Part shown: one piece after another, positions 7,702 to 15,173 of the stretch
Layout of the letters: every line of letters begins with the position of its first letter
How positions within the stretch are numbered: the first letter of the stretch is position 1
Assembly: GCA_966212505.1 (NCBI GenBank)
Contig: CBIHRS010000012.1
Coordinates: forward strand, 1 to 64,000
DNA length: 64,000 nucleotides
Direction of reading: 5' to 3'
DNA from: CAMLIZ01 sp966212505
GTDB taxonomy: Bacteria > Pseudomonadota > Gammaproteobacteria > Burkholderiales > Burkholderiaceae_C
The notes under the pieces: generated by a model
The model's input: the letters and a program-made list of their open reading frames with translations, nothing else
Database searches by the model: none
Told to the model about the DNA's origin: nothing
Made by a program: the position numbers and the translations under genes

Positions 7702-8729
7702 GACGCCGGCGGCTGGCTCAGCGTGAAGAAGAAGGTGGCGCCCTGGCCGGGCTGCGCCTCGGCCCAGATCTGCCCGCCATGGCGGTGCACGATGCGCTGC
7801 ACGGTGGCCAGCCCGATCCCGGTGCCTTCGAAGTCGTCGGCCGAATGCAAGCGCGAGAAGGCGGTGAACAGCCGGGAGGCGCGCGCCATGTCGAAGCCGG
7901 CGCCGTTGTCGCGCACGAAGTACACCGTGCGCCCCGGCTCACGCCGGTGGCCGAACTCGATGCGCGCATCCCCCCGCTTCGAGGTGAACTTCCACGCGTT
8001 GCCGAGCAGGTTCTCGAGCAGCACGGCCAGCAGCCGCAGGTCGCCCCAGGCACGCACACCCGGCTCGATCGCGAACTCCACGCTGCGCCCGGGGGCAGCC
8101 GTGTGCAGCCGGTCGGCGATGCTGCGCGCCAGCGCGGTGAGGTCCACCTCTGTCCGCACCATCTCGCCGCGGGTGACCTTGGCCAGGCTCAGCAGGTCCT
8201 CGATCAGCTGGGCCATGCGCGCGGTGGCGTCGCGCATGAAGCGCAGGTAGCGTTTGCTCTCGCCGTCGAGCCGCTCGCCGCTGTGCTCCACCAGCAGCTG
8301 GCCGAAGCCATCGATCGCGCGCAGCGGCGCCCGCAGGTCGTGCGACACCGAATAGCTGAACGACTCCAGCTCGTGGTTCACGTTCTCGAGCTCGGCCTTC
8401 TGGTGGCGCAAGGCCTCGTTGAGCCGCTGCAGGTCTTCGTTGGCCATGCGGTAGCCGCGGAACGACATCTCGAACGGCGACAGCAGCTCGCTGAAGTATT
8501 CGGCCGCGGCATGCGCGAAGCGGCCGCGGTCGGCGGCCGCCGCCGACAGCACCAGGCTGTCGATGGCCGCGCTGTGCAGCGCCGCCATGTCGAGCACGCC
8601 CAGCCCCTCGACCAGCGCGCGCCGGCCCAGCTCGTAGGCCTGGCTCAGCGCGCCTTCGCCGCCCTGCAGCAGGTAGGCCTGCAGGCCGGCGGCGTATTCC
8701 TGTCGCAGGCGCTGCAGCTGCTCGCTCAT
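7698..8729 (-). CDS. Sensor histidine kinase with RsbU-like N-terminal domain
   Basis: A 343-aa cytoplasmic histidine kinase. Residues about 1-85 (REYAAGLQAYLLQGGEGAL... AYELGRRALVEGLGVLDMA) look like the RsbU N-terminal domain that docks the RsbT kinase. A short coiled coil (about 95-125) leads to the H-box SVSHDLRAPLRAIDGF (about 127-142), N-box LENLLGNAWKF, G1 DNGAGFDM and G2 GTGIGLA. No transmembrane segment and no receiver domain. The start ATG 8729 overlaps the upstream TGA (ATGA). The arrangement suggests that stressosome output here activates a kinase rather than a PP2C phosphatase; the cognate response regulator is not adjacent. Confidence 0.88.
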   Translation of the reverse strand: MSEQLQRLRQEYAAGLQAYLLQGGEGALSQAYELGRRALVEGLGVLDMAALHSAAIDSLVLSAAAADRGRFAHAAAEYFSELLSPFEMSFRGYRMANEDLQRLNEALRHQKAELENVNHELESFSYSVSHDLRAPLRAIDGFGQLLVEHSGERLDGESKRYLRFMRDATARMAQLIEDLLSLAKVTRGEMVRTEVDLTALARSIADRLHTAAPGRSVEFAIEPGVRAWGDLRLLAVLLENLLGNAWKFTSKRGDARIEFGHRREPGRTVYFVRDNGAGFDMARASRLFTAFSRLHSADDFEGTGIGLATVQRIVHRHGGQIWAEAQPGQGATFFFTLSQPPAS

Positions 8730-9328
8730 GCTTCCACCCTGCCGAGGTAGCGCACCACCAGCACGTGGGCGTCGTCGGTGCCCTTGCCGTAGCGCTGCAG
8801 GATGGCCTGCGCGCAATCGGACGGCGGGCGGTCGATGTCCTCGCCGGCGCTGAAATCGGTGCGGATGCCGTCGGTCACCATCACCAGCGTGTCGCCGGGT
8901 TCCAGCAGCAGCGTGTTCACGCGCAGCGGCGGCAGCTGGTAGCCGACCACGCCACCGCGCATCGTGATCGCCTCGTCGGAGCGCGTGCCGCTGCCGGAAG
9001 CCCGCAGCAGCACACCGTCGACGTTGCCCACGCTGGCCCAGGTCATCGAGCCGGAAGCCCGGTCGAACGAGGCCAGGCTCATCGCGGCGCCGCGGGTGGG
9101 GCGCAGCGCGGCATGGCAACGGCGCAGCAGCTCTTCCACCGGCTCGGCCGCGCTTTCCTCGAGCACCGGCACGGCCGCCCGCGCAGCCGCGGCCGCTTCG
9201 GGGCCATGGCCCAGGCCATCGATCAGCGCGGCCAGCACGCCGCCGTCGAACGGCACCACCACGTGCAGGTCGCCCGACTCGCCCGCCAGCGCGGTGCCGG
9301 CCCAGCCCCAGTCGACGAGCGCGCTCAT
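8726..9328 (-). CDS. rsbX: RsbX-like PP2C/SpoIIE-type serine phosphatase
   Basis: A 200-aa single-domain phosphatase that by family role removes phosphate from RsbS/RsbR and resets the stressosome. Metal-binding motifs: ALIDGLGHGPEAAAAA (about 35-50), VTDGIRTDF (about 150-158), and a final DDAHVLVVRY with its Asp pair. The length matches RsbX (about 200 aa), not the larger RsbU. Start ATG 9328 overlaps the upstream TGA in an ATGA pair; a start nine bases upstream (9337) is possible. Position in the operon between rsbT and the histidine kinase supports the assignment. Confidence 0.86.
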   Translation of the reverse strand: MSALVDWGWAGTALAGESGDLHVVVPFDGGVLAALIDGLGHGPEAAAAARAAVPVLEESAAEPVEELLRRCHAALRPTRGAAMSLASFDRASGSMTWASVGNVDGVLLRASGSGTRSDEAITMRGGVVGYQLPPLRVNTLLLEPGDTLVMVTDGIRTDFSAGEDIDRPPSDCAQAILQRYGKGTDDAHVLVVRYLGRVEA

Positions 9329-9726
9329 GGCAGCCACTTCCTCATCGTGACGGTCGTGCCCTGCCCCACCACCGACACGATCTCGAAGTCGTCCATCACG
9401 CGCCGGGCGCCGGGCAGGCCCATGCCGAGGCTGCGCGCGGTGGAGTAGCCGTCGCGCATCGCGAGCTCGATGTTGTCGATGCCGGGGCCCTGGTCGCGCG
9501 CCACGATCTCCAGCCCGCGCCGGCCGGGGCCGGGATACGCGGTGAACGAGATCTCGCCGCGCTGCGCATAGCTGACGATGTTGCGTGCGATCTCGGAGAC
9601 GGCCAGCGCGATGATGGTCTGGTCGGTGCTGCCGAAGCCCACCGAGGCCGCGAGCTCCCGGCTCTTCTGGCGCGCCGCGACGATGTCGGCCTCGCGCTCG
9701 ATCGGCACGACCAGCTCAGCCGTCAT
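9325..9726 (-). CDS. rsbT: RsbT-like serine/threonine kinase of the stressosome
   Basis: A 133-aa GHKL ATPase. N-box LAVSEIARNIVSYAQ (about 42-56), G1 box ARDQGPGIDN (about 78-87), GMGLPGARRVMDDFEI (about 102-117), all typical of RsbT. It phosphorylates RsbS and RsbR and then leaves the complex to activate its output partner. It follows rsbS with an 11-bp overlap and precedes rsbX with an ATGA overlap, the canonical R-S-T-X order. Confidence 0.92.
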   Translation of the reverse strand: MTAELVVPIEREADIVAARQKSRELAASVGFGSTDQTIIALAVSEIARNIVSYAQRGEISFTAYPGPGRRGLEIVARDQGPGIDNIELAMRDGYSTARSLGMGLPGARRVMDDFEIVSVVGQGTTVTMRKWLP

Positions 9727-10090
9727 GCGCGGCCCCCGCGCCCATCACGCCGGCCAGGTGCTCCAGCCCTTCTTCCAGGTCGAGCGCCGTGGCCACGTCG
9801 TCGAGCGTCAAGCCCAGTTGCACCATCGCGAACGCCACCTCGGGCTGGATGCCCACCACCACCGCGTTGGCGCCGCGCAGCTTCGCGGTGTAGGCGATCG
9901 CGCGCAGCGTGCGCGTGGCAAATGAATCGAGCACGTCGAGCGCGGTCACGTCGATCACGATGCCGCGGCTGCGGTAGCGGCCGATCTGCTGCGCGAACGC
10001 CTCGCGCAGGTCGACCAGGTCCTGGTCGGACAGCATCGACTGGATCGAGGCGATCAGCACCTCGCCCTGCTTGAGGATGGGCACCGACAT
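9716..10090 (-). CDS. rsbS: RsbS-like STAS-domain protein of the stressosome
   Basis: A 124-aa single STAS domain that forms the scaffold with RsbR and sequesters RsbT. The phosphorylation region VIDVTALDVLDSFATR (about 48-63) contains the expected serine in the DSF motif, equivalent to Ser59 of Bacillus RsbS. GIQPEVAFAMVQLGL follows as the second conserved block. It starts 4 bp after the rsbR stop. Confidence 0.93.
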   Translation of the reverse strand: MSVPILKQGEVLIASIQSMLSDQDLVDLREAFAQQIGRYRSRGIVIDVTALDVLDSFATRTLRAIAYTAKLRGANAVVVGIQPEVAFAMVQLGLTLDDVATALDLEEGLEHLAGVMGAGAAHDG

Positions 10091-10094
10091 GGCC

Positions 10095-11066
10095 TCACCT
10101 CCGCACCAGCACGGACGCGGCAGGTGTCTCGGCCTGCACGACGCGCAGGCCCAGCAGCCGCTCGGCTTCCTCGAGCCCGCCCTGCAGGTCGCCCACGGTG
10201 TTGAGCTTGGTGAGTTCGATGCCCAGCGCCACCAGCGACTGCGCCACCTCCGAGCTGATGCCGGTGACGATGACGGTGGCGCCCATCAGACGGGCGGCCG
10301 CCACCGTCTGCATGATGTGGTTGGCCACGCGCGAATCGATGGTGGCGACGCCGGTGACGTCCATCACCACCACCTTGACCCGGTTGGCGCGGATGGCCTT
10401 CAGCAGGTTGTCGGTGATCAGCCGTGCGCGGTGCGTGTCGATCACGCCGATGATCGGCAGCAGCATCAGGCGGTCGCGGATCTGCAGCACCGGCGTGGAG
10501 AGCTCGCGGATCGCCTCCTGCTGCTGCCGTATCACCCGCTCGCGCTCGTAGACCAGCACGTCGACGCTCAGGCCGATGTCGAAGAAGGCCACCTTCTTCA
10601 GCGACATGAAGTTCTCGAAGGCCTCGACCGGCGTGGCCGGGAAATGGGTCATCACGTCGCGGCCGATCTGCTGCAGCAGGTGGTGGTAGGCCGCCAGGAA
10701 CACCGGCGGCGTGAGGTTGGCGCGCGCATAGAGCATCGCGAGCTCGATGCGCTGCTCGGCGTATTCCATGTCGTAGCGCCCGTCGACCAGCCCGGCCAGG
10801 TGCTGCTTCTTGAGCAGGCGGGCGCGGTCCAGCGCCGTGCGGTTGCTCAGCAGCGGCCGCGCCTCTTCCAGGCCGGCCAGATGGTCGAAGAACGTATCGG
10901 TGTAGGCCTCCAGCTTGGAGAGCACCAGGTCCTTGAGCTCCGCGATGCGCCCGAGGTCGGCGGCCTCGATGCCGACGATCTTCTTGCGCCGCTCGAGCGC
11001 AGGCGCATCGATGGCCATCTCGTGCATCAGCGCGAAGGCCGCCCCTGCATGGGTCTTGTCGTTCAT
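10095..11066 (-). CDS. rsbR: RsbR-type stressosome sensor (globin-like N-terminus plus STAS)
   Basis: A 323-aa sensor. Residues about 15-185 have the globin-coupled-sensor layout (LDRARLLKKQHLAGLVDGRYD, then YAEQRIELAMLYARANLTPP). Residues about 195-305 are the STAS domain with GVIDTHRARL and TIDSRVANHIMQT, which correspond to the two phosphorylation loops of RsbR; the second site is Ser where Bacillus has Thr. The position that is the haem proximal His in oxygen-sensing globins (HVHVRIGL-type motif) is Tyr113 here. The sensor may therefore be haem-free, as in Bacillus RsbR, or Tyr-ligated. First gene of the six-gene rsb operon. Confidence 0.9.
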   Translation of the reverse strand: MNDKTHAGAAFALMHEMAIDAPALERRKKIVGIEAADLGRIAELKDLVLSKLEAYTDTFFDHLAGLEEARPLLSNRTALDRARLLKKQHLAGLVDGRYDMEYAEQRIELAMLYARANLTPPVFLAAYHHLLQQIGRDVMTHFPATPVEAFENFMSLKKVAFFDIGLSVDVLVYERERVIRQQQEAIRELSTPVLQIRDRLMLLPIIGVIDTHRARLITDNLLKAIRANRVKVVVMDVTGVATIDSRVANHIMQTVAAARLMGATVIVTGISSEVAQSLVALGIELTKLNTVGDLQGGLEEAERLLGLRVVQAETPAASVLVRR

Positions 11067-11139
11067 GCCGTCTCCCTGGGTCTCGTCCGGCGCGCGGGCG
11101 CGCCGCAGGGAGATTCACGCAATCAGCGTGCCCGAAACA

Positions 11140-11544
11140 CTATGGAACCAGGGGGCCGATAGCGTCGAGCGTGTTCTTCAGCACCAGCCCCATCTCGGTG
11201 TCGCCTTCCATCACGAGCGCGCGCTCGAAGAACAGGCGGTCGGCATCGTCTTCGCCGCGCAGCAGGCGCCAGTAGGCCGGCACGGCCGCAGCGATGCGCA
11301 GCACCGGCTCGACCCGTGCGGCGGCCGGCGCGAAGCCGGCCGCCCCCAGCTGCAGGCGCAGCCGCAGGCCGAGATCGGTGACCGACACCTCCACCGGCCG
11401 GTTCGACAGCGCCGCGCGGGCATCGGCCGGCAGGCGCTTGAGCAGCAGCCGGTTCAGCGCCAGCGAGAGCGCCATGGCCGGCGGATGCATCGGCAAACGT
11501 TGCAGCAAAGGCTTCAGGCGGGCGGCGAGCGTCTCGGCGATCAT
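11140..11544 (-). CDS. ubiT: Ubiquinone biosynthesis accessory factor UbiT (SCP2 domain)
   Basis: A 134-aa SCP2-type lipid-binding protein. The segment LPADARAALSNRPVEVSVTD (about 39-58) and DRLFFERALVMEGDTEMGL (about 101-119) match UbiT/YhbT. UbiT carries ubiquinone intermediates for the anaerobic pathway. It starts at ATG 11544, two bases after the ubiV stop codon, so translation is probably coupled. Confidence 0.88.
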   Translation of the reverse strand: MIAETLAARLKPLLQRLPMHPPAMALSLALNRLLLKRLPADARAALSNRPVEVSVTDLGLRLRLQLGAAGFAPAAARVEPVLRIAAAVPAYWRLLRGEDDADRLFFERALVMEGDTEMGLVLKNTLDAIGPLVP

Positions 11545-11546
11545 GA

Positions 11547-12488
11547 TCAGCGGCTCCAGTCCAGCCCGGCATGGCGGTGCGCAAAGCCGTTGGCCAGCCC
11601 GCCGGGGAGGCTCAGGGCATCGAGCGCCACCAGTGCCGCATCGGGCGAGGTGCCCTCGTTCATCACGCGCTCGAACCAGGCCACCACCTCGTCGAACCGC
11701 TGCGAACACGGCGACAGCCGCAGCCGCGACACGCCGGCCGCCAGCAGCGCCGCGCGATCGCCGATCAGGCACTGCTGCGCGGCCGATTGCGTCTGGATGC
11801 CGTTCAGCACGAGGAAGGGCTGGTGATCGGTGGTGCTCAGCAGCAGGCCGTCGGCATCGTCGCGGCAGCGGAAGTCGCACTGGTCCTTGCTGAGGCGGTG
11901 ATGGCGCGCGGTGAAGCAGCGCGCCGAGAAGGCCAGCGGCATGCGGCCGAAGCCGAACACCTCGGTCGCGATCGGCTGCCCGTCACCATCGATGCGCCGC
12001 ACCGGATCGGCCGGCGGATTGATCAGCGCCACCGCATCGAGCGACTGCTCCACCGGCGCCACCCAGCGCACCGCCCCCAGCCGCGCATGCTCCTGCAGTG
12101 CCGGCCGGCTGTAGATGTTGATGTGCGGCCCGAGCACGAAGGGCGCGTCGGCCAGCGCGAGCAGGCGCAGCGCCGAGGCATCGCCCGCCTCGACGAGGAA
12201 CTCGCGCTGCTCGGCCGTGCGCCTCAGCAGCCGCAGGTCGGCCTCGGATTCGACCAGCACCTGCGTGGCCAGCACCACGTCCTTGCCGGCGGCCTTGAGG
12301 TCGCGCGCCAGCGCCAGCCAGTCTTGTGGCTTCATCTCGTGCCGGCGTTCGCACACCGTCTCGCCGAGCACGAGGGTGTCGGCGGCCGAATCGGCCATGT
12401 TCGCGTAGAAGTGCAGCAGCGTCTCGCGCGGCCAGTAATACAGCACCGGGCCGACCGTCAGCGCGATGCGGGTGTCGTTGGGATCCAT
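11547..12488 (-). CDS. ubiV: Oxygen-independent ubiquinone hydroxylase component UbiV (U32 family)
   Basis: A 313-aa U32-family protein that, with UbiU, hydroxylates the ubiquinone ring without O2 using prephenate. The Fe-S cysteines are visible: GETVCERRHEM (about 42-52), then a cluster ARCFTARHHRLSKDQCDFRC (about 175-195). No other U32 protease features. The short spacing to ubiU (18 bp) and ubiT (2 bp) indicates one operon, ubiUVT. Confidence 0.93.
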   Translation of the reverse strand: MDPNDTRIALTVGPVLYYWPRETLLHFYANMADSAADTLVLGETVCERRHEMKPQDWLALARDLKAAGKDVVLATQVLVESEADLRLLRRTAEQREFLVEAGDASALRLLALADAPFVLGPHINIYSRPALQEHARLGAVRWVAPVEQSLDAVALINPPADPVRRIDGDGQPIATEVFGFGRMPLAFSARCFTARHHRLSKDQCDFRCRDDADGLLLSTTDHQPFLVLNGIQTQSAAQQCLIGDRAALLAAGVSRLRLSPCSQRFDEVVAWFERVMNEGTSPDAALVALDALSLPGGLANGFAHRHAGLDWSR

Positions 12489-12506
12489 CTCGTCCGGAGT
12501 CTTCTG

Positions 12507-13538
12507 TCAGCGCCAGGGCCGGTCGTAGGCGCCCAGCGTGTGCTGCTGTCCTTCGGCCAGGCGGCCGAGCGCCGCGGTCCATGCGGGCTGCGGGCTGAAG
12601 CGGGCCGGTTGCGCATGGGCGGCGTCGATGGCCTGGCGCCATACGCGGGTGACCTGCTCCACATAGGCCGGGCTGCGCTGCCGGCCTTCGATCTTGACCG
12701 CGCTGACGCCCATCTGCATCAGCTCGGGCAGGATGGCCAGCGTGTTCAGGCTGGTGGGCTCTTCCAGCGCATAGTCGCGCTGGCCGTCCACCTCGAAGCG
12801 GCCCTTGCACAGCGTGGGGTAGCCGCGCGGCTCGTCGGGCGCATAGCGGTCGATCAGCAGGCCGTTGAGCCGAGCCTCCACGCCGGCCGGCGTGTCGTGC
12901 CAGCGCACGGCCGATGGCGGCGAGCACACGCCGGCGTTGTTGGGCGACTGCCCGGTGGCATACGACGACAGTGCGCAGCGGCCTTCCACCATCACGCACA
13001 GGCTGCCGAAGCCGAACACCTCGATCTCGGCTCGGGTGTGGCGCAGCACATGGCCCACCTGCGACAGCGTGAGCACCCGCGGCAGCACCGCGCGCTGGAT
13101 GCCGTATTGCTCGCGGTAGAACTCGATCGCCTCGTAGCTGGTGGCCGAGGCCTGCACCGAGAGATGCAGCCGCAGCTCGGGATGCTCGCGGCGGGCATAG
13201 GCCATCACCGCGGTGTCGGCCACGATCAGCGCATCGGCACCGAAGGCCGCCGCCGCATCCACCGCCCGGTACCAGGGCGCGGGATCGCGCGCGTCGGCAT
13301 AGGTGTTCAGCGCCATCAGCACCTGGCGGCGGCGCGTATGCGCATAGGCCACGCCTTCGCGCAGCTGCGCATCGTCGAAGTTGAGGCCGGCGAAGTTGCG
13401 CGCGTTGGTGGCGTTCTTCAGGCCGAGGTAGACGGCGTCGGCCCCGGCATCCACTGCCAGCTGCAGCGCACGCAGCGAGCCGGCGGGGCACACCAGGTCG
13501 GGCTTTCGGGGGATCTGATTGGAGGACTGCATGGGCAT
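12507..13538 (-). CDS. ubiU: Oxygen-independent ubiquinone hydroxylase component UbiU (U32 family)
   Basis: A 343-aa U32-family partner of UbiV. Landmarks: LVCPAGSLRALQLAVDAGAD (about 15-34), the U32 signature VFGFGSLCVMVEGRCALSSY (about 173-192) with two cysteines, then NNAGVCSPP and a fourth cysteine in YPTLCKGRF, which together make the 4Fe-4S site. ATG 13532 is an alternative start. An FNR-type palindrome lies 46 bp upstream, which fits anaerobic induction. Confidence 0.93.
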   Translation of the reverse strand: MPMQSSNQIPRKPDLVCPAGSLRALQLAVDAGADAVYLGLKNATNARNFAGLNFDDAQLREGVAYAHTRRRQVLMALNTYADARDPAPWYRAVDAAAAFGADALIVADTAVMAYARREHPELRLHLSVQASATSYEAIEFYREQYGIQRAVLPRVLTLSQVGHVLRHTRAEIEVFGFGSLCVMVEGRCALSSYATGQSPNNAGVCSPPSAVRWHDTPAGVEARLNGLLIDRYAPDEPRGYPTLCKGRFEVDGQRDYALEEPTSLNTLAILPELMQMGVSAVKIEGRQRSPAYVEQVTRVWRQAIDAAHAQPARFSPQPAWTAALGRLAEGQQHTLGAYDRPWR

Positions 13539-13583
13539 CCGGAAGAGCCCAGGGACTCTAGCCGTGCCCCCGCGAAGTCGGAA

Positions 13584-13597
13584 TTGCGTGGCGTCAA
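13584..13597. promoter_or_regulatory. FNR/Dnr-type box between ubiU and the DUF59 gene
   Basis: TTGCGTGGCGTCAA, i.e. TTGnn-N4-nTCAA. Placing it at -41.5 gives transcription starts about 11 bp before ubiU and about 32 bp before the divergent gene, so it could serve both directions. A second, near-identical site lies upstream of narK1. Confidence 0.6.
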
Positions 13598-13663
13598 GCT
13601 TCTTCGTGTTGTCTCGCTCTCAAATGGTTGCAATAGGGTTTTCAACCCTACTAGCATCGGCCG

Positions 13664-13960
13664 ATGGACGAAGACACCCTCCGCCAGGCCCTGGCCCGCG
13701 TGGCCGACCCCGAGATCGGCCACAGCATCGTCGCGCTCGGCCTGGTCGACCGCATCGACATCGCGCCGGGCCAGGTTCGCGTGACGCTGATCCCCACCAG
13801 CGCCACCTGCCCGATGAGCGAGCTGATGATCGAAGAGGCCGAGCAGGCGGTGCGCGCCGTGTGCCCGCCGGCCACTGAAGTGGAGGTGCTGATGGACTGG
13901 GACCAGCAGTGGACGCCCGATCGCATGGCCGAGCCGCTGCGCCGGAGCTTCGGATGGTGA
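13664..13960 (+). CDS. MIP18/DUF59 family Fe-S assembly-type protein
   Basis: A 98-aa protein of the PaaD/SufT/MIP18 family. It has the DPEIGHSIVALGLVDRI start (about 15-29) and the conserved TSATCPMSELM motif with its single cysteine (about 45-55). Members help mature Fe-S proteins. It is divergent from ubiU, whose product is an Fe-S enzyme, and overlaps the next membrane-protein gene by 7 bp. The pairing suggests maturation of an anaerobically expressed enzyme, but the client is unknown. Confidence 0.85.
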   Translation: MDEDTLRQALARVADPEIGHSIVALGLVDRIDIAPGQVRVTLIPTSATCPMSELMIEEAEQAVRAVCPPATEVEVLMDWDQQWTPDRMAEPLRRSFGW

Positions 13961-15087
13961 GCGCCGCGCTGCCCGCCGGCACCGCGCGCCGCGGCTGGCA
14001 TGCGGCGGTGGCGCTGTGTGCGGCACTGGCCGCGCTGAACCTGGTGTTCGGCCTGGCCGGCGGCATGGCCCGCCTCGGCCTGCCCGGCCCCACCGGCCCG
14101 GCACTGGCCTTCCATGGCGTGCTGATGGTCAGCGGCTTCTTCGGCAGCCTGATCTCGCTGGAGCGCGCCGTGGCGCTGCGCCAGCCGCTAGGCCTGCTGG
14201 TGCCGCTGCTGGCCGCGGTGGGCGGGCTGCTGGCCTGGGGCGGCGCCGCGATCGAGCTGCCGCTGTGGCTCTGGCTTGCCGCCGCGCTCGGGCTGCTGGG
14301 CTTGTATGCCTGGGCCGGCTCCACGCGTGCATGGTCGCTGCCGATGGCGATCGAGATGCTGGGCGCGGCCTGCTGGTGCCTGGGGCTGGTGCTGTGGCTG
14401 CAGGGCGGGCTCGCGCACGAGGCGTTGCCGGCGTGGATGGGTTTCCTGCTGCTCACCATCGCCGGCGAACGGCGCGAGCTGATGAACTTCGTGCACCTGT
14501 CGCCGATGGCGCGGCGCTGGTTCGGCCTGGGCGTGGGCCTGGTGCCAGCCGCGGTGGTGCTGGCGCTGGTGAACACGGCGTTCGAGTTGCCGCAATGGGC
14601 TTGGGTCGACACGCCGATGCTGCTGTTCTGGATCGGCGGGACGCTGCTCGCGCTGTGGCTGCTGGCGCACGACTTCGCGCCGCGCCAATGGTCGGCGCCC
14701 GAATGGCGCGGCCTCACCGCGCAGGCGCTGACGCTGGGCTATGTGTGGCTGCTGGTCGGAGGGCTGCTCGGCTCGCTGGGGCGCTGGCTCTTCATGGCCT
14801 CGGCCGGGCCGGCCTGGCATGCGCTGCTGCTCGGCTTCGTGTTCTCGATGGTGTTCGGCCATGCGCCGATCATCCTGCCCGCGCTCACCGGCGTGCGGCC
14901 ACGCTATGCCGCGTGGCTGCGCTGGCCCGCCTGGCTGCTCAGCGCCAGCCTGCTGCTGCGCATCGCGGCCACCGGCTTCCAGCATCCGGTGCTGCTGGCC
15001 ACGGCCGGCGCCGGCCATGCGCTCGCGATCGCCTGGTTCGCGATCGGCATGCTGCGCGCCGCCCTGCAAGGACGCCACCCGGGCTGA
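13954..15087 (+). CDS. Polytopic membrane protein, NnrS-like, unknown function
   Basis: A 377-aa integral membrane protein with about 10-12 hydrophobic helices. Conserved-looking stretches are FHGVLMVSGFFGSLISLERA (about 50-69), GFLLLTIAGERRELMNFVHL and GFVFSMVFGHAPIILPALTG, carrying histidines and an ERRE cluster that could bind metal or haem. The style recalls NnrS and related denitrification-linked membrane proteins, but I cannot assign a family firmly. Translationally coupled to the DUF59 gene (ATG 13954 inside its last codons). Confidence 0.7.
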   Translation: MVSAALPAGTARRGWHAAVALCAALAALNLVFGLAGGMARLGLPGPTGPALAFHGVLMVSGFFGSLISLERAVALRQPLGLLVPLLAAVGGLLAWGGAAIELPLWLWLAAALGLLGLYAWAGSTRAWSLPMAIEMLGAACWCLGLVLWLQGGLAHEALPAWMGFLLLTIAGERRELMNFVHLSPMARRWFGLGVGLVPAAVVLALVNTAFELPQWAWVDTPMLLFWIGGTLLALWLLAHDFAPRQWSAPEWRGLTAQALTLGYVWLLVGGLLGSLGRWLFMASAGPAWHALLLGFVFSMVFGHAPIILPALTGVRPRYAAWLRWPAWLLSASLLLRIAATGFQHPVLLATAGAGHALAIAWFAIGMLRAALQGRHPG

Positions 15088-15173
15088 CTTGTCACCCCCT
15101 TGTCACCCCCGGCGAAGGAACTTTCGCCGGGAGTCTCCCGAGAATCGAGCCCTTGCTCAGGGAGACCTTTCAC

